This document shows positions 1 through 10,375 of a stretch of 64,000 bases of DNA, piece by piece (positions within the stretch are counted from its first letter, which is position 1; every line of letters starts with the position of its first letter). A model generated the notes under the pieces. That model was not told the origin of the DNA and searched no databases. It saw nothing but the letters and a program-made list of their open reading frames with translations. The stretch lies in the NCBI GenBank assembly GCA_029448655.1, contig JACCLO010000011.1, positions 248,001 through 312,000 on the forward strand, read 5' to 3'. This stretch comes from Wolfiporia cocos. Taxonomy: Eukaryota > Basidiomycota > Agaricomycetes > Polyporales > Phaeolaceae. The position numbers were made by a program, and so were the translations under genes.

Positions 1-737
1 AAGAGTGCCGGGCCGACATCACTGAGCGAGTCCGCGCGACGAAGGCAACCGAGATCGCCATCGCCACCGGTAAAACCACGGAAGCCAAGACTTTCGAGGA
101 AGTGGTACCGGAGTACTTACACGAATTCAAAGACGTGTTTAAGGAAACGGAATTCGACCAACTCCCCGAAAGGCGACCGTGGGATCACGCCATAGAACTC
201 CTACCGAACTCCGAACCCTACGCCGGCAAGATCTACGCCCTATCGCCTCGAGAACAAGAGGCGTTAGACGACTTCTTAGAAGAACAGCTACGAACTGGAC
301 GTATCCGACCATCCAAGTCGCCATGGGGGGCACCATTCTTCTTCGTCAAAAAGAAGGATGGGAAACTGAGACCCATTCAGGACTACTGGAAGTTGAACCA
401 GATGACCAAGAAGAATCGGTACCCGCTCCCTCTGATCACGGAGCTGCTCAACAAGCTGAAACGAGCTAAGTACTTCTCTAAACTGGACATTCGTTGGGGA
501 TACACGAACGTCAGAATCAAGGAAGGCGACGAAGAAAAAGCCGCCTTCATCACTAACAGGGGATTATACGAACCCTTAGTGATGTTCTTCGGAATGTGCA
601 ACGCACCGGGCACGTTCCAGACCTTGATGAACGACATCTTCCGAGACCTGATAATGACGGGAAAGGTCATTGTATACTTAGATGACATACTTGTTTTCAC
701 GGAAACCGAGGCAGAACACAAAGACATCCTGCGCAAG
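1..737 (+). pseudogene. pol: D1 Pol, 5' part (RT domain), split by element C1
   Basis: Fragment of a Ty3/Gypsy Pol, open from base 3 to the C1 insertion, covering the reverse transcriptase. Visible: the LSPREQ and SPWGAPFFFV blocks, the FSKLDIRWGY block, and the catalytic YLDDILVF motif near 673-696. The frame resumes at 20413 once C1 (738-20407) and one copy of the GCAAG duplication (733-737 / 20408-20412) are removed. One oddity is DYWKLN, where A, B and C have DYR; a C-to-T change of an Arg codon would explain it. The protease and gag lie upstream of the window. The element is dead because of the insertion and two later in-frame stops. Confidence 0.9.
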
Positions 738-1356
738 TAACACAAGATAACAACTTACTTGTAATGTTCTTGGTTTTGCTGGTTAGGCAAGAGATAAGCA
801 GTAGTTAAGCAGGATACGTTGAGTGGTTAACTCGTAGTATGAATGCAATGAATAGAACTGAGGCAATAGCGCTCAGCAAGTCCAGTATATATACATGATA
901 AATAAGACCCCTAACAGTCTTATTAGATAATACTAGTGTCCGTATTCGTATGTACAAGTCCCCAGGTACCTAAGTACTTAGTAATATACGATAAATACAT
1001 ATGCCGATCAAAACCGGGATATAGAAAGGCGGCGTAAGCCGCACGAATGGCGTTTTGCGCTCTTGTCATTACAAAGACGGGGCGTGACCAAAGCCCGGTC
1101 CGCTGACGTTTATACGCTGACTGCTTCCGGACGAAGTGTCCGATTGGCTAGAACTAGACATGTGACCGATGGTAACTACTAGTGATAACATAAGACCGTC
1201 GTTACGGGAGATAACGCGGCCATCATTCGGCACGTATGTAACCGTTAACTTATGAACCAGATAAGCTAGTTATTGGTCTAGAAAGTTGTAGATAATTCGT
1301 AGAATTGCCGGAAAAATAGTAAGAAATATGGGGAAACTAGGAGAATTCTTGTGACA
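738..1356 (-). repeat. C1 3' LTR
   Basis: 619-bp LTR. On its own strand it starts TGTCACAAG and ends CTTGTGTTA, so it has a TG...TA rather than a TG...CA boundary; the GCAAG duplication fixes both ends. The TATA run lies at 886-893 and the predicted transcript start at 859 on the - strand. Confidence 0.93.
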
Positions 1357-1370
1357 TTACCCCCCCCTTA
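1357..1370 (-). other. C1 polypurine tract
   Basis: Purine run (TAAGGGGGGGGTAA on the - strand) abutting the 3' LTR, the expected plus-strand DNA primer. C2, A and D carry very similar tracts at the same place. Confidence 0.8.
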
Positions 1371-1446
1371 GATTTCAACGACCCCGTTGAGAGTAGAAGT
1401 TGTGCTAGAGCCCATCGAAGGGTTAGACTTTACGATTTTTCCACTT

Positions 1447-4400
1447 TTATCGTCCTGTCGATCCAAAACCTTGTGTACCGTGTTTAGTTGGCTTGTTGAA
1501 CTGCTCGTTGTAGGGTCCACTTCCATGTAGGTGAGGTCGAATTTCTTTCTCGAACTTCTCCTTGGTCATGGATTCCTGTATTTCGGGCGTGATCGCTACT
1601 TCGCAAATTAGCTGAGCAATTCTGTCGCCTTTCTTTACTTGGTACGGGTCTCCGGTGAGGTTCATCAGCATGACAAAGACTTCTCCACGGTAGTCATGGT
1701 CTATTACCCCTGCAAGGACGTCAATGCCCTTTTTCGCAAGTCCAGACCGTGGCGCTATCCGACCGTATGTCCCATATGGAACTTTGATACGGATGTCTGT
1801 GGGGACCGAGGCGGATTTTCATGAATTAATTAGGATATCCTGCGCGGCATATAGATCATAGCCGATCGCATCGGTTGTTCCCCTGGTCGGTAGTTTGCCA
1901 TTGACTCCTACTTCGATTTCCAAGTCTTCGTTGAACTCCACATCAGAATGTACCCATTGACCTGTAAAGGGGTCGCGCTTGTAGTACACTTTCGGTTGTG
2001 TAGGGTCGACATCGTCTCGATATTGGGGCCAATCATCGGGCCAGACACACGTGTCTGAGTCCCAATCTGGCGAGTCAGGGTCGAAGACGGCTACAGTCTG
2101 CCGTGTTCCGCCGAGTCTAGTTGATCGGCGAAGGGGTTGATTTGGGTCGGTACTAAGGGCTGAATATTTTGCCTTGTACTCGTCCAGAATTTCCTTAGCG
2201 TTAGCCAAATGTTCCTCGATTTCCCACGTGTCTTCCGCAGGTCCGGTGCCTTTCCAATGGATAAGGTATTCCCACCGGCCGTGTCGGTTACGATGGTCGA
2301 GAATGGCTTCCACTTCCCATTCTTCCGGGTCTTCCATCTCCATTGGCTTGTCAGCCGCAGGAGGATGACTTTTCTGACCTTCGATGGTTGATTCCTTGTA
2401 CATAACCAGTTTCGAAGCATGGAACACAGGGTGATAGGCCCTATATTGTGCGTCCATGTACACCTTGAACGTTACCGGTCCCAATTTTTCCGTGATTCGG
2501 AATGGGCCGATGTAGCGTGGGCCTAGACTCCTTTCGGTGTCTTGCCAACTTCACACGTCCACGAGTACTTTGTCGCCCACTTTGAAGGGGACAACTTGCT
2601 TCTTTTGGTCATAGTACCAGGACCATCTTTCGGCTGCAATTTTCATTGCCGCCTTAGCTTTCTCTTGTGCAGAGAACCGTGTGTTCGCAATTTCTACTAA
2701 GTCTTTGTTTCGACTTGGTTCGAAACTGCTTGGTCCCGCAATAGGATGACGACCTAATTCCACCAGGAATGGAGATTCCTTGGTAGTTTCGCTGGCTGCA
2801 TTATTGTACGCAAATTCCGCTGTTGGCAGGAACTCCGACCAGTTATCTTTTTGGTACGTGTTAATGTAGCACCGCAGATACTGTTCGAGTATTTGATTCA
2901 CTCGTTCGGTTTGTCCGTCTGCCTGCGGATGGTACGCAGTAGTCATCGACCTTTGAATTCCCAGCAGGGTGCACCATTCACCAAATAGTTTTGAGGCGAA
3001 TTGTGTCCCTCTGTCCGATACTATCTGTTTCGGCAACTCATGTAAGGGATATACCTTTTGATAGAGTATCGTAGCTAGGTCTTTCGTTGAGAAGGTGTTT
3101 TCGATTGGGAAAAACCTTGCTCTTTTGGTCAACCGATCCACCACGACCATGATCGTGTCATGCATTCCCGATGGGGGTAGCTGAGTAATCAGGTCTATTG
3201 TCACCACTTCCCACGGGCCTGACGGCACCGGTAAGGGTTGCAGGGGGCCGTACGGCTTCTGCGGGTGGTTCTTCATACGTTGGCATGTGTCACATCCGTC
3301 TACGTATTTTTTGACGTAAACGAACATTCCGGGCCACCAATAGTTGCGGCTTAACAATTCGTACGTTTTGTAACGTCCGAAATGCCCAGCTGACTTGTGA
3401 TCGTGATGATACTCGACCACTTGCCGTCTGATATCCGCTGGTGTAGCTGGAACGTAGACTTTGCCTCTTCGGAGGAGTAACCCTCCTTCGTAGTTCCATT
3501 CTGATAGGTCTTTTTTGAATTCACGAGGGCCGGATGAGAGCAGCTCCTTGTAGTCTTTTGTGACCTTGTCGTCTAGCAACGCTTTGCGAATCTCTCGGAG
3601 TATTGATTCGTCTTCCGATTGTGGGGCAGCATGGGAGGTATCAAGAGCCATTGCCATGTACTCTTGCTCGAACCACTCAGCTTTCAGAAGAACCTGATCG
3701 CGATTATCGAGATCCACCCCCTCCTCATGGTCTGGCCGCCTGGACAGAGGATCCACGGTTCGCATTGTTTTGCCAGGTTTGTGCTTCATTTGGAAGTTGA
3801 AGCGTGAGAGGTACAGTGCCCAACGGGCTTGTCGTCTCGTCAGTTTTTGCGCCGTTTTGAAATAGGTCAGGTTTAAGTGATCCGACCATATCTCGAACTT
3901 TTCAGGGTGTCCCTCTAGATAGTGTCGCCACTCCTCTAGAGCCCTGATGACAGCCAACATTTCCTTGTCGTAGATCTCGTAGTTCCTTTCCGGGGCACTT
4001 AGCGATTTGCTATAGTACGCCACGGGGTGGAATTTTTTATCCGTAGGATCTAACTGAGATAGTACTGCTCCGGTAGCGAAGTCTGACGCATCTGTTTCTA
4101 CGCGGAAAGGCTGATCGTGCGACGGAATTCGAAGCACGGGCGCTTTGGTAAATGCTTCCTTTAGGGTTTGGAAGGCATTTTCCTGCTCGGCGTCCCAATG
4201 CCAAGCTTCTGACTTTTTGGTCAGCATGGTGAGTGGTTTGGCTATTTTTGAGAAGCCTTCTATGAATCGCCTGTAAAAGTTGGCAAATCCAAGGAAAGCT
4301 TGAACCTCTTTGACCTTAGTAGGTCTAGGCCAGTCCTGAACTCCGGCGTACTTCTTTGGATCCATCATGATGTTACCGTCGGATATGATCATTCCTAGGT

Positions 4401-5591
4401 ATTCAATGGAAGATTGTTCAAAGAAGCACTTTTCGGGCTTCGCATACAAGTCCGAGTCCTTCAGGGTTTGTAGAACCCCTTTGGTAAGTCGCCGATGTTC
4501 CTCCATATCCTTCCCGAAAATCAAGATGTCATCTAGGTAGACAACCACCTTGCCGGTGCGAATGAACGGTGCGAGGATAGAATTCATCATCGCTTGGAAC
4601 GTTGCGGGGGCATTGCAGAAACCGAAATACATTACCGTTGCCTCGTATAGTCCACGGTGTGTAATAAACGCCGTCTTCCATTCATCACCTTCCTTGATGC
4701 GGACATTGTTATATCCCCATCTAAGGTCAATTTTGGTGAAGATGGTCGCATGGGACAATTGATCGATTAGGTCATCGATCCGAGGTATCGGATAACGATT
4801 TTTCACGGTTATTTCGTTTAGCCTCCTGTAATCGACAACCATCCGCAGCCCTCCATCCTTTTTATGGACGAAGAAGACCGGGGATGCCATTGGACTTTCG
4901 GATGGTCGAATGTAACCCTTCCGTAGTTCGGTGTCCATCCACTCATCCAAGCTATTACGCTCTTGGGGAGACATTTTGTATGGTTTTACCGGGGGAGGAA
5001 GCTGCGCATCTGGTTCAAGCACTATGGCGTGATCCCAGGGCTTCCGTTCCGGCATCCTCTCTGACGCCTTTTGTGAGAACACCGTTGGCCCATACTCTTG
5101 GTATTGTTCGGGCACTAACGATCGCCATTTTTCAATGTCAATCGGTGGTGTGTTTTCCTCACGGTCGTCTGCTTCATCGAGGTCTTTGTCAAGTACCTCG
5201 GCTACCAACTGTGTCAGCAGGTTCATTTCCTCGTCGTCAAGGGTTGCCACCCAAGCGATCAAAGGATTTTCGGGGTCCTCCTCTCCTAATATGTCCACGG
5301 GAGTGTCCCAAATCGAATTTACTTCGATGATTTCCTTTTCTGGGAGTTCAACTGCTTCCTCCTCAGAAGGGCGGTTACCCTTTTTTCTGGCGTAGGGTTG
5401 GTCGTGTGTACAGCGTGCATATTCCATTTCTCCTTTCCTCCAATCAAAGGTAGGATTGTGGAGACGTAACCAGTCATAGCCAAGGATTAGGTCTGGTTCT
5501 AGGTGCATGACCGTCAGACTTATTTTTTCCTTGTGTGTGCCATGTTGCATAAATGCTTTTACTGATTGCGTTAAGCGGCCGGCGACGTTTT
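1447..5591 (-). pseudogene. pol: C1 Pol, 3' part: protease end to dUTPase, with two stops
   Basis: Most of the C1 polyprotein. In order on the - strand: the end of protease, RT (catalytic YLDDILIF near 4530), RNase H (ETDASDFATGAVL), integrase with an HHCC zinc finger (CDTCQRMKN) and catalytic core (SDRGTQF, DGQTERVNQ), a GPF-type module, a chromodomain (WEVEAILDHR...YLIHWKG) and a dUTPase. Two in-frame nonsense codons are evident by comparison with C2: CGA to TGA at 2551-2553 just after the integrase core, and TGG to TGA at 1819-1821 inside the dUTPase. dUTPase motifs 1 and 3-5 can still be read. The 5' end of the gene lies at 15596-15883, beyond A1. Confidence 0.93.
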
Positions 5592-6290
5592 TGTCACAGA
5601 TTTGGGACATGCCACTATTTTTCCCGTATTTTTACCTATTTATCTGGTATTTCTACGACCTTGTAGACATTTACGCTGCTAAGCGCCCGTCTACACGTAC
5701 ACGCAACCAAACAACACGTACACAACGCGGTATACGTCCACTTGTCATAACAACGCGTACATAACACGCTTGTACGCGTCAATGACTCAGCGGACTAACC
5801 TCCGGTGTCACGCGCCTTACTCATATCCCGGTACCGGGCTATGTCAGTACAATTGGATAAGCGGCCCGCTCGTTATCACATGCCAATGCCCTCACGATTA
5901 CTCATATTCCGATACCGGTATATAAGAATCACATGCATGGCTTACTAACGTAGCTACAGCCACTTCCACAACATGGACCTACGGTCCAAACAAACGATCT
6001 TACTGGTGCGGCCATTACCGGCGCACATGGTCTATTGTAGTTTATGACTTAACCATATTAGTTATGTCTGCGCACAGACCACCTTCATGTTTGGCTCCCT
6101 TACCGGTAACCAAACAAAGCATGTATATAAGTAGGGCTATCACTGCGGATAAGCCTTAGATTTGTTCTCTGCATTCGCACAGTCACATATCATCTCTGCT
6201 TGCGCCCACTAGTCTCCTCACCAACCTTCTGCAACTCCTTCAAGTCGCCTACAAAGTTATAGTGTGAGTCCCACAGTCTAGTCTGTGTCA
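5592..6290 (+). repeat. A1 5' LTR
   Basis: 699-bp LTR, starting TGTCACAG and ending CTGTGTCA, i.e. TG...CA with an 8-bp terminal inverted repeat containing one mismatch. It holds the promoter (TATA at 6124) and is followed directly by the primer-binding site. Confidence 0.95.
6124..6168 (+). promoter_or_regulatory. A1 TATA box and predicted mRNA 5' end (self-primer)
   Basis: TATATAA at 6124-6130, then AGATTTGTTCT at 6158-6168, 34 nt downstream and so where transcription would be expected to begin. This 11-mer is the exact reverse complement of the primer-binding site at 6293-6303. The start site is inferred from spacing, not seen. Confidence 0.7.
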
Positions 6291-6292
6291 TA

Positions 6293-6303
6293 AGAACAAA
6301 TCT
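6293..6303 (+). other. A1 self-primer binding site
   Basis: AGAACAAATCT, two bases after the 5' LTR, pairs perfectly with AGATTTGTTCT at 6158-6168 in the LTR. No TGG (tRNA 3'-end complement) follows the LTR. This matches the Tf1 mechanism, in which the mRNA 5' end folds back and primes minus-strand synthesis. Confidence 0.8.
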
Positions 6304-7307
6304 CCCCCTACCCCCGCCCTTGCGCTTGCGCTTGGGTCTGGGTTTCTATCCTACAGGGGCTATTGCTCGTTGCTGCGCACATCCCTACTCTTGACAAAGA
6401 GTTTGGGGTGATAGTTGAGATCTGGGGATACAGCGCCATCCTCGGCAGAGGATGGGCAACCAGGGAAGCCACACCGCCTTTTTAGGCAGGAGGCCTACCT
6501 AACCCGGACTCCAGGGTCAAGGAGACATGGTCCTCGCTGACAAGCTTGGACTATGCGCGGTTAAGACCCGCCTGTGGAGAAAAGGGGACGGTCTGCCTGT
6601 GTGCGCCCAACCCCCTGTCATGGCAAGCGTTGTTCAGCGCCCCATCACTATCCATAGGGTCATCATTATGATGGCATGGGAATTTTCCAAAGCCGCCTCC
6701 CAGGCGTAAGGGACCTGCTTTGAACCCGTTATGGGAAAAGCAGTGAGGGGGGTAACGTAAAAAATCACCCCGCCATAGGTCACTCGCGGTAGCCAATAGC
6801 ATAAGTCCTCCGGGCAGCTCGGCGTGCGAGCATGGGTCAAACGGATTTGGGGCCCCATTGGAAGAGAAGCGCGTGGCCCACTCCTTCGGGATGTGGAGCG
6901 CTGCTGTCTCGCGATCTTAGATCGACAGTGGTTTTTTAGCCCTGATGTGACACCCATGTGGCTACAGACGGCAACCTCATTGTTGAAGCATGGACAGGCT
7001 AAGGGATGTAAAATCCCAGCCACTTTCCGGCATCGTCCCTCCGGGGCGGTGTCGTGTATCCGAATCCCAATCATCTGACCCAGGAACCGGCCTGGCAGTC
7101 AGCAACTCTACCCCTGGAGTCGGCGCCTCTGACCGTTAGGGTCATGCGAATATCCGCGCCGTCTCGGCACAGGGTTTGCGCGCAACATAAGAGTAATTAT
7201 GCCCCGTAGTACACCTTCTTTGCTCCTGAAAAGGAGTCCACTACCCTACCCTACATAATCCCTTTCATTCCTGTTCTTGGACGTATCACTGGGAAACTTC
7301 GTTTCTC
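6304..7307 (+). other. A1 5' leader, no convincing gene
   Basis: About 1 kb between the primer site and ORF1. It contains several upstream ATGs, short ORFs I do not believe, and strong hairpins, for example CCATCCTC / GAGGATGG with a GGCA loop at 6436-6455. The motif CCTGAAAAGG, repeated in the C family before gag, occurs at 7225-7234. A2 and A3 retain the leader, though A3 differs strongly in an inner block (about 62,500-62,690). A structured leader with this many ATGs would hinder plain scanning. Confidence 0.6.
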
Positions 7308-8231
7308 ATGAAGGCTGCACTTTCTAGAATCATGCCCCGCGTTACCCGTCGCACCCGTGGCTCCTCCACTGCCCCTTACGTCAAACCGGCGAAGCGGTCC
7401 CTTCTCAGCCGCATCGACACCGCCGACATTCCTCGGGCAGAGGACGTCACCTACACGCTTCCTGTAAAGGAAGATTACACTGGGAAACTCCATCTTTGGG
7501 AGATTCCCGTCCACATGCCAAAGCACATTGCTGAGGCTGGGAAACCCGCTCCTCGACCTCCCAAACCAGTTCCGCTCGCTAAGCGTATCTGGACAGAGGA
7601 AGAGAAGCTAGCGCAATCCATTACCGCCATGGAAAATCTCATCGAACTCCGCGAACTCAACAAGCTCAAGCTCGCTCGCGATAAGCTGAATAAGCGAATC
7701 GCCGCCAAACAAGCCGCCAAGGAAGCCAAGCAAGCAGCTTCTTCACTGGCCCTCCGTCTCTCCAGCCCGGCGGCCGGACCTCCCGTTCCGGCCAACCACA
7801 AGATTCTCGACCCTTCCCTCGTCTTCGGGAAGAAGAAGCCTCTCCAAGCATGCGACCAAGTTATTCCCATGCTAGAAGGCACTCTCACTCGTCTCACTCC
7901 TCTCGCCAACCACCCCCCTAATTACCCAGGCTTCCATATGGAAAACGACATGCGTTTCCATACTATGGTAGTAGAATTGGAGGATCTGGTGGATAACGTA
8001 AAGGATAGAGCGAGACGAGGAAGGATCACCAATAGAGACTGGAGAATTATGAAAAAGTATTGCAAACAGCTCGGCAATATTTCCTTTTTGGATTGGCGTA
8101 CGGACTTGGCTCGTATCGTAGCAGAATGCGTAGCGCTACAAATTACTTTTGCCTTCGGTGTAACACCACCTGACAAGGTGGCAGGGCCCTCAACTACTTC
8201 GGTAGAAGAGGATATACTCGCGATTGTATAG
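7308..8231 (+). CDS. A1 ORF1, coiled-coil protein of unknown function upstream of gag
   Basis: 307-residue ORF between leader and gag. I recognise no catalytic domain. The N-terminus is basic (KAALSRIMPRVTRRTR); residues about 100-150 are Lys/Glu/Leu/Ala-rich with heptad-like spacing, typical of a coiled coil; a Pro/Ala linker follows; the last 100 residues look helical. A2 carries the same ORF with only a handful of amino-acid differences, and A3 a decayed one. The C family has an ORF at the same place with the same architecture and a loosely similar C-terminal stretch, so this is probably a real element gene. It could be a Gag partner or a regulator; that is a guess. The start is the first ATG of the open frame and is shared with A2. 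Confidence 0.75.
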   Translation: MKAALSRIMPRVTRRTRGSSTAPYVKPAKRSLLSRIDTADIPRAEDVTYTLPVKEDYTGKLHLWEIPVHMPKHIAEAGKPAPRPPKPVPLAKRIWTEEEKLAQSITAMENLIELRELNKLKLARDKLNKRIAAKQAAKEAKQAASSLALRLSSPAAGPPVPANHKILDPSLVFGKKKPLQACDQVIPMLEGTLTRLTPLANHPPNYPGFHMENDMRFHTMVVELEDLVDNVKDRARRGRITNRDWRIMKKYCKQLGNISFLDWRTDLARIVAECVALQITFAFGVTPPDKVAGPSTTSVEEDILAIV

Positions 8232-8332
8232 TAGAAATACTATCATCTTTTAACTCTGAAATAGAGTGCGAGTGTGATCTATAACGAAAGTTGCAGCTTT
8301 CAAACCCAATCCCTTCTTAAGAATCTAAGACA

Positions 8333-10375
8333 ATGAGTAACCGGAAACTAACATTCGTCACAAACAGATTCACAATGTCTTCCACCTCCTCCGTCAGCAC
8401 CCCCCTCGCTCCCCGCAAGATGCGCCTCCGCTCAGAAGGTCCGGTGACCCCGGTAGCTGGCCCCTCGGGAACCCAGCAACTGGTGACGCTGGAGCACCTA
8501 AGCGAGGGAGAGGAAGAAGAAGAAGAGGAAGGAGAAGAGGAAATGCCGGAGTTCGCTCCCCCGCAAAGGGAATCTCCGACCAACCCCATGGGTACACGCC
8601 CAGGCTCCCCCATTGCCGGGTACCCACCGGCTCGTCGAACTCGCCCTATCGGGCCCGCCACCACCCTGGAAATGGAATTTTCGGGTCCGACACGACAGAC
8701 CAATGTCGCTGTCGAGAACAACCTTAAGGCGTACCTTCCTGAGGAGGAACACCACAAGGTGGATGGGTCCATACATGGGCCAATCATCGATGCCGCCGTA
8801 CAACGAAGTGCGGCCGTAAGCCATGACACCACCGACACCCTAGGTCGAATGGTGCACGCCCGCCTGGAGCGTATCCATGAACGAATCGATTCCCTGGCTG
8901 GGCAATCCAGGGCACTCGAACAGAAAGCCCAAGACGAGCTACATGAAGCGGTCAATTCGGTCCGGAACGAGGTGCTGTCCACTCTGGTGGACCTCGGCAA
9001 GGAACTCCGACAGGAGTACACCGCCAAGTTCTCCGCAATGGAGAAGGAGCTTCGGAAGGACTACCGGTCCCGGCTGGACGACCTCGAGGATGCGTTCGCA
9101 GAACGCATGGAGAAGGTTGACGAGGAACTCCGGAGGATCCGCAAGAATCCCTCCGTTCCCAACCCTCCCGGCGTCCGCACGCCTCCGGAAGACCCGGTAC
9201 CGGCCCCCGGTCATGCTCAAGCCAGAGCAGCCGAGGCCGCTGCCGCCGCTCAAGCTGCAGCTGCTGCTGCAGCAGCCGTCGCCCCGCAGATTCCAGGTCT
9301 GCCCCAAAACCTGAAAATCCCCCCTCCCCCCGAATTCTCTGGGTCATCTGGAAAGGTGACTGCACAGGAATGGGTGGAGAAGATGGGCCTGTACTTCGGT
9401 ACGCTCAGGGTCTACGACGACCATGACCGTATCACCACGGCCCTCTTCCGCGTCACAGGGGACGCATACAAATTTTTCTCGCCTCTCATCAAGAAGGCAG
9501 GAAACGGTGAACCTCTCGGCACCTGGGAGGACTTCACCAAATCCGTAATGGTGCAATATGGGAAAATGACGGATAAGGAGATAGCCAAAAAGGAAATTCG
9601 CGGCTACTACGGCACGAAGGGCAAGGAACTGGCAGAATCGAACTATTTCAATTACTGCGAACGGTTCCGCACCCTCGGCCGACTCTCCGAAACCGCCAAC
9701 GAGACTCTGGTGTGGGAATTCACCGAGACTCTCCCTGAAAAGGTCAAGGACACCTTAAACGTCCTCGGCAAAACCCCGTTCTTCAAGGCACCCACCGACA
9801 TCGAGCCTCTGATCGACTTCGCTCTAGAAATGTATCAGACATCTTACCCTGACAAGATCAAGGGCTCAATCTTCGAGAAGGCCGGCAAGAAGGACTCGGC
9901 ACCTGCCGAAAAGAAGGAGACGTCCTCCGCTTCTGCAAAGAAGTCGGAGAAAAAGAAGGACAAGGGAAAGGCGCCCGCCAAAGCCCCCGCCGACACCGCC
10001 AATGCCGTCTGCACCTATTGCAAGCAGACGGGACACTATTTCAACAAGTGTCCTAAGCTTGCCGCGGACAAGGCTGCGGGAACGTTCGTGCCTGCCGCTC
10101 AGCGGGCCGAACAACAAAGGGCGAAGGATGCAGCTGCCGCGTCTGGAAAGACCACGGCTGCTCCTTCGGGTAGTGGAAAGGGACAGGCTTCTGGCAAGAA
10201 GCCGTACTCGGCGCCCCCCGCGGATGGCAAGACGTATCGTGCCCGAACGATCTGGGAAGAAGTGACAGCTGACTCAAGCTCAGCAGGACCCTCGGCCCCC
10301 GCCACCACCGTCGCCAATGTCGGGACCATCTCGGTTCCCCTCGCCCCAACCACACGTCTCGAAGACGTTCTGTGA
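8333..10375 (+). CDS. gag: A1 Gag (capsid and nucleocapsid)
   Basis: 680-residue Gag, expected to build the virus-like particle and bind the RNA. In order: Ser/Pro-rich N-terminus, a Glu-rich acidic run (about residues 60-72), a long coiled coil (about 175-275), an Ala-rich linker (about 300-318), a Retrotrans_gag-like capsid region (about 340-520), a Lys-rich segment, and a CX2CX4HX4C zinc knuckle at about 560-573 (nt 10010-10051). An in-frame TAA lies just upstream of the ATG at 8333, which fixes the start. It ends at TGA 10373-10375, with pol in the +1 frame, so Pol needs a +1 shift near GTT CTG TGA or another means of initiation. Confidence 0.93.
   Translation: MSNRKLTFVTNRFTMSSTSSVSTPLAPRKMRLRSEGPVTPVAGPSGTQQLVTLEHLSEGEEEEEEEGEEEMPEFAPPQRESPTNPMGTRPGSPIAGYPPARRTRPIGPATTLEMEFSGPTRQTNVAVENNLKAYLPEEEHHKVDGSIHGPIIDAAVQRSAAVSHDTTDTLGRMVHARLERIHERIDSLAGQSRALEQKAQDELHEAVNSVRNEVLSTLVDLGKELRQEYTAKFSAMEKELRKDYRSRLDDLEDAFAERMEKVDEELRRIRKNPSVPNPPGVRTPPEDPVPAPGHAQARAAEAAAAAQAAAAAAAAVAPQIPGLPQNLKIPPPPEFSGSSGKVTAQEWVEKMGLYFGTLRVYDDHDRITTALFRVTGDAYKFFSPLIKKAGNGEPLGTWEDFTKSVMVQYGKMTDKEIAKKEIRGYYGTKGKELAESNYFNYCERFRTLGRLSETANETLVWEFTETLPEKVKDTLNVLGKTPFFKAPTDIEPLIDFALEMYQTSYPDKIKGSIFEKAGKKDSAPAEKKETSSASAKKSEKKKDKGKAPAKAPADTANAVCTYCKQTGHYFNKCPKLAADKAAGTFVPAAQRAEQQRAKDAAAASGKTTAAPSGSGKGQASGKKPYSAPPADGKTYRARTIWEEVTADSSSAGPSAPATTVANVGTISVPLAPTTRLEDVL
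10367..10375 (+). other. Candidate +1 frameshift site at the end of A1 gag
   Basis: The last gag codons read GTT CTG TGA. The pol frame is +1 to gag and open through this point, and the first pol-frame ATG after the gag stop is near 10529. A slow stop codon followed by a +1 slip would join Gag to Pol. A2 has the same frame relation (gag stop at 50645-50647). The exact slip position is inferred. Confidence 0.45.

Noticed and set aside
6291..6310. tRNA primer-binding site after the A LTR
   Set aside because: No TGG start and no tRNA-like 3'-end complement in A, B or C; the self-complementary 11-mers explain the position better.
6400..7250. Leader of A as an rRNA, tRNA or ribozyme gene
   Set aside because: No rRNA core sequences, tRNA boxes or hammerhead core (CTGATGA...GAAA) seen; only local hairpins.
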